DNA of 64,000 bases from [Phialemoniopsis] sp. UDSM-2020 (Eukaryota > Ascomycota > Sordariomycetes > Thyridiales > Thyridiaceae), in assembly GCA_018873225.1 (NCBI GenBank), contig JAEILZ010000006.1, positions 1,736,001-1,800,000 of the forward strand. Reading direction: 5' to 3'. The notes under the pieces are model-generated. The model was not told the DNA's origin, did no database searches, and worked only from the letters and a program-made list of their open reading frames with translations. Each line of letters begins with the position of its first letter. Position 1 is the stretch's first letter. Both the position numbers and the translations under genes were made by a program. Shown here piece after piece: positions 23,394-35,425 of this stretch.

Positions 23394-25012
23394 CTACAAA
23401 CGGTTTCCCATATTCACATGGATAGCCTTGATCTGGGAGTATGCCTCCAGTCCAGCCTCGCCAAGCTCCCGACCGATACCACTCTGCTTGACGCCTCCGA
23501 ATGGCACACGAGGATCGCAGTCCTGGCTGCTGTTGATCCATACCATGCCGGCTTCGATTTCGCTAGCAACCCGGTGCGCCTTCTCCAGATTGGTGGTGAA
23601 CACCGCGGCGCCGAGGCCGTAGGTGGTGTCATTGGCCCGCCGAATCGCCTCCTCCTCGTCGCCGAATTCGCTCACTACCACGACGGGACCGAAAATCTCC
23701 TCACGCCAGATGGGCATGTCATCCTTGACGTTGGTGAAGACAGTCGGCGCGACAAAGTAGCCCTTTCCGTCGCCGATGTTGGTGATAGCATGCCCACCCG
23801 TCGCGACGGTGGCGCCCGAGGAGCGACCCGACTCGATGTAGGATAGCACGCGGTCGTACTGCTGTTTCGTGACCTGCGGGCCCTGGTACGTGTCCTCGTC
23901 CCACTGGCTGCCCACCTTGCTCGTGTTTTTGACCTCCTGGACGAACCGCTCGATGAACTTATCGTAGATGTTCTTGTGCACCATGATACGGGAGGTGGCT
24001 GTGCAAATTTGTCCCTGGTTGGACATGATGCCCAGGTGCGACCACTTGACCGCCTGCTCCAGGTCGGCGTCGTCGAAGACAAGCAACGGCGACTTGCCGC
24101 CCGTCTCGAGAGTGATGTTCTTGAGAGTTGCCGCGGCCATCTTCATGATGTTGGCGGCGGTAGCTGTGGAGCCAGTGAACGCGACCTTGTCCACGAGGGG
24201 GTGCTGCACAAGAGCCGCGCCGGCATCTTTGCCGTAGCCGTTGACGAAGTTGACAACTCCTGGTGGAAAACCGGCCTCCTTGATAAGGTTGCCGAGCACA
24301 AGAATGCTCAACGGTGTCTGCTCTGCCGCTTTGAGGACAATGGTGTTCCCACACGCCAGGGCGGGCCCGAGCTTCCATGTCGCCATAGACAGAGGGTAGT
24401 TCCAGGGGATGATCTGACCGACAACTCCGATGGGTTGGCGCAGGGTGTATGCGAGCTTGTTAGGCAGTGGGATAGTCTGCCCAAAAATCTTGTCGCACCA
24501 GCCTGCGTAGTAGCGAATAACACCAACAGCCTCGACAAGATCAGTGTTTAGAGCCTCGGAATAGCTCTTACCTGTGCGGAGGTTAGCGCGAGGCCAGTAA
24601 AAGAAAGATCTCAAAACGTACCGTTATCCCATGCATCGATGGTAGCAAAGAGCTCCTTGTTCGCCTCCATCAGGTCCGCCAGGCGGTTCATGAGGATGCC
24701 GCGATCTGAGCTGGCCATCTGCTTCCACTCAGAGCTCTTCAGGGCTGCGTGGGCCGCCTGGACGGCCTTGTCGACATCGTCGGCATTGGCGGCCTGCACG
24801 GTCGCAATCTCCTTCTCGGTGCTGGAAAGAGCGAGATTACGGTAAGTATGCGAGAAATTCTACTTCGGTTTACAGATCACGTACGCTGGGTCTATCGAGG
24901 TGATGGTCTGCCCGCTCGACGCTTTGACAAACTCATTGTTGATGAAAAGGCCCAGGGGCTGATCGTAAGCCCGCCCGTTGGGGGCTGTGAGCTTGACAGT
25001 CAAATCGGCCAT
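23394..25012 (-). CDS. NAD(P)-dependent aldehyde dehydrogenase
   Basis: Three exons (25012-24885, 24821-24622, 24571-23394) join in frame to 501 residues, the normal length for cytosolic ALDH1/2-type enzymes. The coenzyme region (IIPWNYPLSMATWKLGPAL, FTGST) is present. The general base is Glu265 in LETGGKSP and the nucleophile is Cys299 in [19 protein letters not shown] and PFGGVKQSGIGRELGEAGLE mark the C-terminal signatures. The enzyme oxidises aldehydes to carboxylic acids. It is divergent from the GABA transaminase gene with 756 bases between start codons, which raises the possibility that it handles an aldehyde from amine or GABA breakdown. The sequence looks like a general ALDH rather than a typical succinate-semialdehyde dehydrogenase. 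Confidence 0.93.
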
Positions 25013-25768
25013 CTTTGCGACCGCGCTAGGTGTGTTGTTTGATGAATGGATTCCTCGGAGATTCCACTACGCAACAGTAGTCACAAGACAGGATCAAGGT
25101 CTAGGGACCAGGGATAAGAGCCTTAAGTAGCTAGGCCGGGGTAGATGGCCGTGATTTGGTGGATGAAGGTGTTCCCGATGCTCGGAGGCGGCGACCGGGA
25201 AGTCTTACCAGAACCAACGCGGAAGGTCGATGCGGCACTCAACGGGGCAGGTGTCCCCGGTTCGTGTGCCAGATAACTTAGCGCTAGTTTTCAGTGCATC
25301 AATGATTTCACCTCCAGTGCTACAAGTGCTGTTATCGCCCGCCGCCGCTTGTCAAAGAACCCGCTGTAGGGACGGATTTGCGCGCTGTAGACCCTGGGTC
25401 CAGCCCGGCTGGACATGCCCAATCTGGTCTAGTCGTTCCCGCCCTCTCACGCCGCTTATTGGTTGACGCGGTGAGCTATCACTCATATCTCTCCAAAGTG
25501 CCCCACACTGAGCTCCCCCTCTCCAATGACGTTCCTTTTTGCCCCATCATGCGCCCTCGCCCGCCAACTCACTCACGACATATATAAATCTCCCACCAAA
25601 CGACATCGGAACCCAATTGATTTTTGTCTTCTTGCGTCTTCGTCTTGAGCCATTGACTCGTTCTCTACGTGCTTTCTGCGTTTATTGTGCCCCAGATCCT
25701 ATCCTTGCATCGCTATTCCGAAGCCTGTGCCTGTCATCGCTTATCTCGAGCTTGGCATCACCCTCACC
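25013..25768. promoter_or_regulatory. Divergent promoter region of ALDH and GABA transaminase genes
   Basis: These 756 bases lie between two start codons pointing outward, so both promoters must be here. A TATA box for the rightward gene is annotated separately. The last ~150 bases before the transaminase ATG are rich in C and T, a usual fungal leader composition. Confidence 0.6.
25581..25589 (+). promoter_or_regulatory. TATA box of the GABA transaminase gene
   Basis: TATATAAAT lies 188 bases upstream of the ATG at 25769 and is followed by a pyrimidine-rich leader. Confidence 0.5.
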
Positions 25769-27416
25769 ATGGCCCTCCGCTACCGGACAGCAGGTACGAC
25801 GATGGCGTCCGCCCTTCGCAGGGCCGCGCCGCAACTGAAGGTCGCGAGCGCGTCTGCTCGCGCTTTCTCTGCATCAGTCCAGCGACGCGCTGACGCATAC
25901 GTCGCCGGAGAGCCTTCTGGCCCGTCTATCAAGACGAAGCTACCCGGTCCCGCAGTCACGGCCGGTCTCAAAGATCTGGAGCGAGTCTTTGACACGCGGA
26001 GCGCAAGCACACTAGTCGACTATGAGAAGTCAATTGGCAACTAGTAAGTCGTTCTCGTCTAGGCTATGCCTACAAAGCAGGACAGGCTGCTCACCGCTTA
26101 TTCTCTTTGCAGCCTTGTCGATGCCGATGGCAATGTCTTCCTCGACATGTTCGCCCAGATTGCTTCTATCCCGCTAGGATACAACAACCCTCAGCTACAG
26201 AAGGCTGTTTCTACCCCCGAGGCCATTCGCGCCATCACAAGCAGACCTGCTTTGGGTATGTTCCCCTCTACGGAGTGGGCAAAGGAGCTGGAGAGTGGCA
26301 TCCTCAAGGCCGCGCCCAAGGGCCTGAACCAGGTGTTCACCGCCATGGCTGGTTCCGACGCCAACGAGACCGCATACAAGGCCGCATGCATCTGGCGTGG
26401 AACCCAGGAGCGAGGCACGCGTGACTTCAACGACGCCGAGGTCAAGTCGGTCATGCGTAACCAGTCTCCCGGATCCCCCAACTACTCCATCATGTCGTTC
26501 ACGAGTGCATTCCACGGTCGCCTGTTTGGTAGCTTGTCTACTACCCGAAGCAAGGCAATTCACAAGATGGACGTACCAGCCTTTGACTGGCCTGCCGCCC
26601 CTTTCCCCGCCCTCAAGTACCCCCTCGAGGAGAACAAGGCGGCGAACGAGGCCGAGGAGCAGCGGTGCCTCGATGAGGTTGAGCGCCTCATCGACGAGTG
26701 GGCCACCAAGAGCCCCGTCGCTGCTGTTGTCATCGAGCCTGTCCAGTCCGAGGGTGGTGACAACCACGCCTCCAACAAGTTCTTCCAAGGCCTTCGCGAC
26801 CTGACCGCGAAGAAGAACGTTTTGTTCATTGTCGACGAGGTCCAGACTGGTGTCGGAGCTACTGGCAAGTTCTGGGCGCATGAACACTGGAACCTGACCT
26901 CTCCTCCCGACATGGTCACCTTCTCCAAGAAGGCCCAGGCCGCTGGCTTCTACTTCGGAAACCCCGCACTGAGGCCCGACCGTGCCTACCGTCAGTTCAA
27001 CACCTGGATGGGTGACCCAGTGAGGGCAATCCTCTTCCGCGCCATCTACGACGAGATCGAGAGGCTAGGTTTGGTGGAGCACACCGCGAAGCTCGGTGAC
27101 TACATCTACAAGCACTTGGAGACGCTCGCGACCAAATACCCCAACGCGATTCAGAACCTGCGTGGCAAGGACCGTGGCACCTTTATTGCCTGGGACTCGC
27201 CCAAGAGAGATGAGATCATGAAGGGCACCAAGGCGAGGGGTGTCAACATCGGCGTCAGTGGCGAGTCGGCCATCCGGCTCAGGCCTATGCTGATCCTGCA
27301 GCAGCACCACGGTAAGTTTCCCGCACCCGAGACCTTTTGAGGTAATGTATGTGCTAATGTATGAACCAGCCGATATCTTCCTGCGCGAGCTGGAGGCCGT
27401 CTTGGCCAGCCTATAG
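25769..27416 (+). CDS. gatA: 4-aminobutyrate (GABA) aminotransferase, mitochondrial
   Basis: Three exons (25769-26043, 26113-27311, 27370-27416) give 506 residues. The enzyme transfers the amino group of GABA to 2-oxoglutarate, giving succinate semialdehyde and glutamate (GABA shunt). An Arg/Ala/Ser-rich N-terminus (MALRYRTAGTTMASALRR) looks like a mitochondrial presequence. Class-III aminotransferase features follow: DADGNVFLDMFAQIASIPLG, AMAGSDANETAYKAA, TSAFHGRLFGSLSTTRSKAI, VVIEPVQSEGGDNHAS and FIVDEVQTGVGATGKFWAHE. The PLP lysine lies in FSKKAQAAGF (about residues 365-374). CRKAP-type fusion domains are absent and the length matches the Aspergillus GatA class. Confidence 0.95.
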
Positions 27417-28856
27417 AGACGTAGCTCCCACACGGGGGGTGAGATCGGGACTAAGATCGGAGAGATGAAGAAATGATCTGATCCACCGCTGCATTGTGGC
27501 TGGATAGAGGGGGAGTAATGTCGATGTTTTTAGCGTTGCATTTCAAGAGGCAAAATATCTCGTCATGTACAGACTGAATCAGGCTGGTGCATCAGAGCAC
27601 GAGCGGCCGCATAGGTCTAACGGAGAAGGACTCGGAGTTTGACCTTGCTTTTCAACTCTGATCTTCTCGCAGCAAATCAATATCATCATTCTTGAAGCAT
27701 AAAACAATTGATCTGCAAGCCATTATCTTTGTTGTCCGATTGCGAACGGGATGGCTCGTGCACGACATCATGCACTGTCATGCACCGTCATGTAGCTGTA
27801 GCTCATCACACCGCGATAACATGCAGGTCTCAGCCGGATATCGGTGCTAGTTGCCGCCACGACTACGATCCCCCAGAGCTGTGGAACGCGCGGCTCGGTC
27901 GTGCTACCGGTGACGGTACCTTCCGATTGCGGGGAAGCGGGAGGACCACAGATTGCTTCCGGGGCCAGGTCCTCTTCCGGATCGATACGAAAATGCCGTG
28001 GAACTGCATGTGTGGGGGTTTGTTTCGTTCTTCCCTTGATGATTGACTGAGTTCCATACCGGCATTGAGATGAAGAGGGCGAACAACACGCATGAGAGGC
28101 TAGTGCTAGATCATGTTGGCTTGCTGGACTGCTTTCATCTTTCGTTTTGAACTGACAGATAATTAAACTAGAATCTGTGCTCAAGTCGAGATGAGCATTC
28201 TACTCGGACGTATCGCTGACACAGGGCCAATGAAGGGCCGAGACACGATCGGGAAGCCCCCAGATCCAGCCCCAGACGGCTCATTGGTCAATGGGGCCAG
28301 CTGTGAGACAACGTGCTTCCCAGATCAACGCCGAATGGCGCAGGACTGTAGCCGCAGGCACAAAGGACGAACAGTCCGAGCTTCAACGGAGAGATGCACG
28401 ATATCTGCATGTAGGTAGCCTCCCGAATGTTTCTGATTCGGAAAGTGGTCATGTTCCGTTCGCCGGAACCTCCATATCTTGTTTAGGCCAAATCAGGTTG
28501 TCCGCATACAGACATATCTTGTATGTCTAGCTTCACTGAGGGTTTTAGCCACGACTACACAGGTGACCATCCGACCTGCAGACCGGGGTGTCGATCCTCG
28601 GAATCACAGCATATTCGGCGGGAAACTTTCTGTGGTTGACGGCCAAGAATGGGTTTGCCGGCTAAAAGCCCTCATAATGTCGAACCTGGTATGCGAAGTT
28701 GCAGAGATGGCGGGGAACGCCGAGGATATTGCTGACGGAAATCTATAAAAAGAAGACGAATCTCCCGTAGATTAGAATGACAAAATAGAATACGACATCA
28801 ACAACACTCGGAACTCAGAAAGAAAACACCTTCTTCACACACTCATCTTACTCACC
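27417..28856. other. Intergenic region
   Basis: About 1.4 kb before the small secreted protein gene. Short partial repeats of CATGCACTGT/CATGCACCGT occur near 27768-27792. No open frame shows a family pattern. The region is long for a promoter, which is common upstream of effector-like genes. Confidence 0.4.
28744..28750 (+). promoter_or_regulatory. TATA box of the small secreted protein gene
   Basis: TATAAAA lies 113 bases before the ATG at 28857 and is followed by an A-rich leader with ACACCTTCTTCACACACTCA just ahead of the start. Confidence 0.55.
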
Positions 28857-29359
28857 ATGAAGTTCACCACCGCCCTCGTCGCCCTCGCCGCTGGCGCCTC
28901 TGCCATGCCATGGTCGTCTCACTCTGGCAAGGTCCAGCGCACTTCCAAGGATGATGTTGTGTACGTTCCGGAACAGGCGTCCAATTGACTCTATTCACAG
29001 CCTCCAAAGCTGACGATTGCTACTGGTTGAAGCGTCCACATCAAGGTGGACCAGAGCCCTGTTCGCAGTGGAAAGTTCAACCTTGCTCACTTTGATATTT
29101 GTCTCCGAGTCTGCTGGCCTGAGACTCCTACTTGCCCTGATGGCTGGGTAAGTCTTTTGCTAAAACCTGATATCTCCTGAGAGATCCTCCAATGCTGACT
29201 CGATGGTTTGCAGTACTCGAACAACTTTGTAAGTATGCACCAATCAATTGATTGAAAACTAACACTTGACCGAATCAACTGCTAAGACTTGCTCTCAAGG
29301 GTTCCAAGGAAGACCCATGCTGGACCTGCTGCAAGGCTCCCGAGGACGACGACCTGTAA
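28857..29359 (+). CDS. Small cysteine-rich secreted protein (effector-like), 97 aa
   Basis: Four exons (28857-28960, 29033-29147, 29214-29228, 29300-29359) join in frame; no single exon is long enough to be noticed as an open frame. Residues 1-16 (MKFTTALVALAAGASA) are a clean signal peptide. The mature protein carries six cysteines: FDICLRVCWPETPTCPDGW, then PCWTCC near the end, and closes with acidic EDDDL. Exon 3 is a 15-nt micro-exon encoding YSNNF. The last acceptor (CTCAAG at 29294-29299) was chosen because it alone gives the cysteine-rich C-terminus and a stop with correct phase. Size, signal peptide and paired cysteines fit small secreted effectors or defensive peptides. No activity can be inferred from sequence alone. 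Confidence 0.8.
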
Positions 29360-29979
29360 GGGCGAGTCCTAACCGAACAACCATTGCCGACAAACTCCAA
29401 GACAATTTGTCTTGTCAACAGCACGGAGGGATGTCGGACAAGGAAATTTGCTCATGTTGCTCTGCACTTGATGTTTCTAGTCGCTCCTTAACAAATCGCA
29501 ACCTTGGTTTACTTAAATACTCGAGCTTCTCGCACACTGATGATCCAATGAACGTATTCATGAGGAATTGCCAATACTATTATTCGATTCTCAATTTCTC
29601 ATAAGTGAACGATATCTAGCATTGTAATTACAGCACAAGGATCTCAGCTTCGTATGAATGTTTCAACAATCTGAAGTAGAAGAGTCCTAGCATACGATAT
29701 AAAGCCACGGCACAAAAGACAGACTAGCAGGTCCTTCGGCCGCCGCCAGTGGAGCTCGGAACGGATGTTGCTGGAGAAGTGCGGAATTGAGACATTCGGG
29801 ACAATACCGGGCCCACTTTGCGGTTTCCATCGGAATCTCCAACTGACCCCACCTTCGCCGATATTACGGCCTTCAGACCTTGAACGTCACCGTGAACTGC
29901 TTCATACAAAACATTGGAACCAGCCGGTGAAGGCATACATAGTGAGCTACGTTGACAGCCATAGAAAATACTGCGCATC
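29360..29979. other. Intergenic region
   Basis: This 620-base region holds the 3' end of the small secreted protein gene and the promoter of the fumarylacetoacetase gene. The second half contains a short open frame on the plus strand (from 29765) without any family pattern. Confidence 0.4.
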
Positions 29980-31361
29980 ATGCCTGCTACTTGGGTCCCC
30001 AACGTCGACGCGGCCAGCGACTTCTCGCTGGCCAACATTCCGTTTGGCATCATCTCTACGTCGGCCGACTCATCTCCGCACCCTGCGATCGCTATCGGCT
30101 CTTCAGTCCTGGACCTCAAGGTGCTGACCGCAGAGGCTGACTTTGGCAAGGTCTTCCCGTCCCTGAAGGACAACGCGCAGGTCTTCTCCTCCCACTCCCT
30201 CAACGCCTTCGCGGCTCTCGGCCGCCCCGTCCACAGGGAGGTCCGCAAGAACATCCAGGACCTGCTCGCCGAGGACACCCCGCACGCTGCGTTCCTCAAG
30301 GACAATGCCTCGCTGCGTGAGAAGGCCTTGCTGCCGCAGCGCAGCGTCAAGATACACCTGCCCATGGACATTGGTGACTACACCGATTTCTACGCCGGTC
30401 GGCACCACGCCTACTTCCTGGGCGTCATGTTCCGCGGGCCGCAGAACGCGCTGCAGCCCAACTACACGCACCTGCCCGTCGGCTACCACGGCCGGGCGTC
30501 GAGCGTCGTCGTCTCGGGCACGCCCGTCCGGCGGCCCTGGGGTCAGATCCTGCTCGACCCTACAGCCGAGCCCAAGGTTCCCACGACGGCGCCGTGCCGC
30601 AGGCTCGACATTGAGCTCGAGCTCGGGTGCTTCTTGTGCAAGCCCAACGAGATGGGTGAGCCGGTGAAGGTGACGAACGCCGAGGAGCACATCTTTGGGT
30701 ACGTGCTGCTCAACGACTGGAGCGCACGGGACATCCAGACGTGGGAGTACGTGCCGCTGGGCCCGTTCAACAGCAAGAACTTTTGCTCGACTATCAGCCC
30801 CTGGGTGGTGCTGGCGGACGCGCTGGAGCCGTTCCGGACAAAGGGGATCGAGAACGAGACGGAGCTGCAGGATTACCTCAAGGAAGGGCGCGAGGACAAT
30901 GCGCTGGACATTCGGTTGGAGGTTGACATTACGAGTGAGTCCTTTCATCATACATGCCCATTTCAAAAGGGTTTCTGGTAAATGAGATGTTGTGATGCTA
31001 ACGGATGGTCATCAAACTAGCGCCCGAGGGAGACACGACGACTATCTCTAAGACGAGCGCCAAGTACCTCATGTGGTCGTTCCCGCAGATGATTGCGCAT
31101 CACTCGCTCGGCGGGTGCCCGATGCGGACGGGTGACCTGCTGGGATCCGGCACCATCAGCGGCACTGAGGCGAGCGAGAGGGGTAGCCTGCTCGAGATCA
31201 GCGAGGGCGGCAAGAAGGACATCATGCTCGCCGGTATGGACACGCGGCGGTTCCTCAAGGACGGCGACAGCATCTCCATCCGGGGCCAGTGCGGCGCGGA
31301 CGGCGAGCGCGTGGGCTTTGGGGACTGTGTTGGTAGGATCTACAGTGCTATTCAGAGGTAA
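29980..31361 (+). CDS. fahA: Fumarylacetoacetase
   Basis: Two exons (29980-30934, 31021-31361) give 431 residues. The enzyme makes the last cut in tyrosine/phenylalanine breakdown, fumarylacetoacetate to fumarate and acetoacetate. The N-terminal SH3-like domain covers about residues 1-120. The catalytic domain shows YTDFYAGRHHA, the metal and substrate loop around LPVGYHGRASSVV, RRLDIELELGCFL, LNDWSARDIQTWEYVPLGPF and SKNFCSTISPWVV. The second exon has GDLLGSGTISGT near the end. Length and motifs match eukaryotic FAH without breaks. Other genes of the pathway (hmgA, maiA, hpdA), often clustered in fungi, are not seen nearby, so this copy is isolated. Confidence 0.96.
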
Positions 31362-32278
31362 AAGAGGATGGTAGTGGATGAGGTCAGATAGGTCAGAGAA
31401 ATGAAGACGATCAAGGTAGCGACCCTGGAGTGGAAGCTTCTCTGCATTCGACATTGGATAGTGGAATAATGCCTGGTTTATGCTTTATGCAGTCTTGCTT
31501 GAAATTGTGCACAGAGATGTGCATCGCTCCAAAGTTGGAAGGTGGTGGGGACGGGAGCGTAGCTCGAGCTTGAGCTCCTCATTTCGGCTCAGGAATGGCA
31601 ACGGAATCCACTTTCTGAGCCAATCCTCTCATTCCTTTGGCTCATCAGACCGTTTTATCCCCCCAAACTTGTCTCTCCTTGCCCCCTCGTGCTCGCCTCC
31701 GTCCTCTCCAACGGCCGGATTCCGATTTTTTGTCAGCTTTGGCAGTTTGCTTATCACGTGGGGTGGCTCGCCATGCACAACATGAGCAGCTGGCCAAGCC
31801 ATTCACGCCATTCCTAGGCCGTTTCTTGTGTCTATCCAGTAGAAGCATCGAGAGCCTACCCACCCCCCTTGCCAACCAGACAGCCCCAGTAGCCCAGAGA
31901 CGGCTACAAGCCCGATAGAGGCCGCTGGCCCTTCCCGCTTCCTTCCAGTCTGTCCGGGTGCAGTCTTGTGCCTCTGACGCGAGGGCTCACTCTCACGCGC
32001 GGTCCCTTCCCTTTTTATCTGTCCGGTTGCTTGGATTACAATAGCAATGCGGGAAAGCTTGACCCCATAACAAAAAAATTAAGAGAGAGTAATTCCCACT
32101 CCCCCAACTTTTTCTGCGCGACCCTCCCAAAGTCGCAAAGCCAGTCCAGTCCAGTCCAGTCCAGAGTCCAGCCCTCCCGAAGGACCGACGACCGAAAGAA
32201 GATCCCCAATCTGGAAAAACAGGAGCCCCCCCGGGGGTTGCGATCAATGCGCCGCCGCCCTGGGACGACAATTTGCCA
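31362..32278. other. Promoter and leader region of the large Zn2Cys6 regulator gene
   Basis: These 917 bases separate the fumarylacetoacetase stop from the regulator start. The section 31640-32230 is strongly C/T-rich and looks like a long transcribed leader. The reading frame upstream of the chosen ATG at 32279 stays open for a while but has no other in-frame ATG that I could find. Confidence 0.45.
32141..32164. repeat. CCAGT pentanucleotide tandem repeat
   Basis: Four units of CCAGT followed by CCAG, in the probable 5' leader of the regulator gene, about 115 bases before its start. Confidence 0.8.
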
Positions 32279-35200
32279 ATGATGGAGTCTCTCGAGGGAC
32301 AGGTCAGCGACTTGCGCACCTTTTTGACGCAGGCAGCGCCGCCGCCTCTGCCCTTGGGCGCCGCCGGCGCTGCCAGTTCTCCACGTCATCCCAGCAATCC
32401 CAACCTCAACGCCTCGCTGTTTTCCGCCCCCGGAGACAATTCCGCCCACCACCAGCCCTTCTCGTCACCACTGCCGCCGCAACCAACTTCGCTCTCTGGC
32501 GCATCGCCTGGAGCTGCATCTAGTGTCGGCGCTGTGAGAGGACCCTCTCGCAGTGGGAGCGTTGTTGGCCCGGGTGCCGCGTCCTCGTCGTCGCAAAAGA
32601 GGAAAGCGGATGCCGAGGATCTCGCTTCCAATAGTGGCAAGCAGCAGAGGAGTAAGAGGAATAGAGTACGTCCGACTTGCCCATTTCTTTTGTCCCTATC
32701 TCGTCAACATATGCATCCCTTCACCGCTTGTCCTTCTGTGCATCTACAGCCATTGAATTGGTTTATTGACCGTGTGTGATTGGCGTAGTACATCTCCATT
32801 GCCTGGTACGTGTAACCATGTCGACATTGCCCCCTGTGATCGAGTCCCCCAGAACACGGCGCCGTACGGAACCACTACATGCGACGACACATCAATCTCC
32901 CCCCGCCTGACCTTCCGGACCTACCGACGAGCCTTGGCTCGGTCCCGATGTTCCGGCGCATGCAGCGGTTCCTGCTCACCAACAGGGCGATTCCCCTCCT
33001 CCGAAGATCAAGCTTGCTAACCCACCGACCTCTAGTAATGAGTGCAAACGACGGAAAATCAAGTGTAATGGCGAGACCCCCTGCCAGCGATGCGGCAATC
33101 TCAACCTGGCGTGCCTCTACGCCCCGAACTGCTGCTCCAACAACTTCAAGGACTCGGACGAGTTCCGACACATGACCGATGATGTCGCCCGTCTCCAGGA
33201 GCAGGTCAACTCGCTCTACAAGAGCATAGACGCCCTACGCCAGGAGACTCTACGCCTTGCGCCCATACAGAACCGAGTGCTACAGGCCTCAGCCTCGCCC
33301 AATGCCGTATCGCCCTCGCCTCCGTCCTCCGTACTGTCGCCGAACAGACCCGAGCTCGCGCCACTGCGGCACCAAGCCCCCTCGTTCCGAGGACCGACGA
33401 GCATAGCCTTCACCGTCGATGTTGCGAAGAACACGCTGCACAATATGGGATACAGCGGGGGGCCGGACAATGGGCCAGACGACCCGCCTCGGTCGTTAGA
33501 AGAACAGCTCAACACGACGTCCGGGTTCGAATTACGGAGACCACGGGATCGGGATCCGCTGTGGGAGTACGACCAGGATGAGATGATCAGGCTATGCCGC
33601 TTGCACGAAGAAGAGGTTGGCATCATGTACCCGGTGGTCAACATCGAGTCCGTCATATCGCACGCCAAGTTCCTTTCGTCCTACCTGGGCAGCGTCAAGG
33701 TTAACGGCATGGCGCCGCCCTTTGGCCAGGAAAATGGCATCAGCGACATCAAGTCCCTGCAGCTCAAAATTATCATGTGCTGTGCGCTCGTCGTCGAGGA
33801 GCACGGCGACAGCGCCAAGGCGACGCGTATGTACGATAGCATCCAGCCCGTTGCCGACAAGATGCTCATGAACGACCCTGGCGAGATCAAGAATCTGCCA
33901 TTCCTGGCGCTGATCGCCGGCTACCGGTTCCTGTCCAACGAGGAGGTTCTGGCTTGGCGCGTCATGGGCGAAGTAGCCCGCCACTGTCTGGAGCTCGGCC
34001 TGCACAGGCGGGAGGGATTGGCGAGGATAGAGGACGAGGAGGAGAGGAAGAATGCGCTCAATACGTTCTGGACGGCATACGTCTTGGACCGAAGGTGGAG
34101 CTTTGGAACGGGCTTGCCTTATGTGGTACATGACGACAAGATCGACCCCAAGTTACCCTATCCTGTAAGTCGTTGCTCGCCGTGTTGATGGAGGATGTCA
34201 GACTGACCGAGGGCCAGGAGGAATATCCATATCTCGTCGCCATGATCTCTTACTCGAAACTCGGCGCCAAGATCTGGAAGCTGGTCGACTATTTTGAGCC
34301 GGCGCTGATTCAGGACGTCAAGCGCGAAGAGTTTGAGTCTCTAGATAGGGAGATCCTGCAGTGGTACGATACGGTCCCGGACGACGTCAAGATCAACAAC
34401 TTTGACAGAGACCTGCCCCTGCCTTCCACACCCTCATATAACGTCCAGAGGCTGCAGATCTGGACACGCCTCCGACTCAACCAGGTAGGCAGCTCTCATC
34501 CGTACCGGCACATCAGCGATTGAGTTCTAACAGAATACTCTAGATCCGCATATGGCTCCATACGCCTGTCCTCCACTCGGCCTCGTCTATCCACGACAAC
34601 ATGCATCTGGCGCAGCGCGTCGTCGACCTGGCCAAGGAGACGATCCGCTATCTCATGCGCCTGCACACCTCGACCAATCTCTATCGCCGCATCCAGGTCT
34701 TCTACCACCAATTCCTCACCTCGGCCATCGCCGTGCTCTTCCTCGCTTCGACCCACGCGCCCCTCCAGTTTAGCGCAAACTGCCGCGCCGAGTTTTACAT
34801 GGGGCTCGATCTCGTCAAGGAGATGTCGTCTCGGTCGTGGGTGTCGCAGCGCCTGTGGCGCACCATCAAATCACTCAAGGCGTATGCGCCGAGATTGGGG
34901 CTTGGCGAGGATGGCAGTAGTAACAACGGGAATAACGCCGACATTCCCAGAGGTTCTTCAGTCGATGCACACTCGAGCGCCGCATTGGCCATGGCCGGCC
35001 TTGCGGCAGGCGGACCGGGCCAGCTGCACCACCAGCTCAGCAACAGCAGCAATCCCCATCACCATCACAGCGTGAGCCCCGGGACCGCAAGCATGGGCTC
35101 ACCAGCTCCCACGAGCGGGAACAGCCACTTTCCCCGGCCGGGCAGCATGGGCCCTACGCGGCAGCCGAGCTTGACCGACGATCAGCACAACGGCCTGCGG

Positions 35201-35425
35201 ATACACAACGAGATGAGCAAGATCTTTGAAGGCTACATGGGCGTCGCGGGGAATAGTCCGCGACACCCGCACCACCCACACCAGCAACATCATCAGCAGC
35301 ATCACGGGCAGTATGCCAATGGCGGCACGCCGTATACGCCGTCAGATGTGCACGGCGGCGGAGGACTGCACATGGACCCTGATGACGACGAGGGGGTGTA
35401 CACGCGCTTCAAGGATATGTTCTAG
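32279..35425 (+). CDS. Zn2Cys6 transcription factor with fungal_trans domain and His-rich tail
   Basis: Five exons (32279-32665, 32789-32805, 33036-34164, 34218-34484, 34544-35425) give 893 residues. A Pro/Ser/Ala-rich N-terminus of ~125 residues ends in basic KRNR. The zinc cluster is CNECKRRKIKC, NGETPCQRC, GNLNLAC. The first Cys codon is split by a 230-nt intron, and exon 2 is only 17 nt. A coiled-coil linker follows (RLQEQVNSLYKSIDALRQE), then the middle-homology region starting near DEMIRLCRLHEEEVGIMYPV. The C-terminal ~180 residues are rich in Gly, Ser, Asn and His, with HHHH and HQQHHQQHH tracts. It should be a nuclear DNA-binding regulator; its targets are unknown. Confidence 0.88.

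Noticed and set aside
26195..26887. Minus-strand open frame inside the GABA transaminase gene
   Set aside because: Antisense shadow; the plus strand encodes an intact class-III aminotransferase.
27768..27792. CATGCAC short repeats as a possible mobile-element end
   Set aside because: Only two imperfect copies, no terminal inverted repeats, target-site duplication or transposase nearby.
30103..30966. Minus-strand open frame of 287 codons inside fumarylacetoacetase
   Set aside because: Antisense to a strongly conserved enzyme; third-position GC bias explains the lack of stops.
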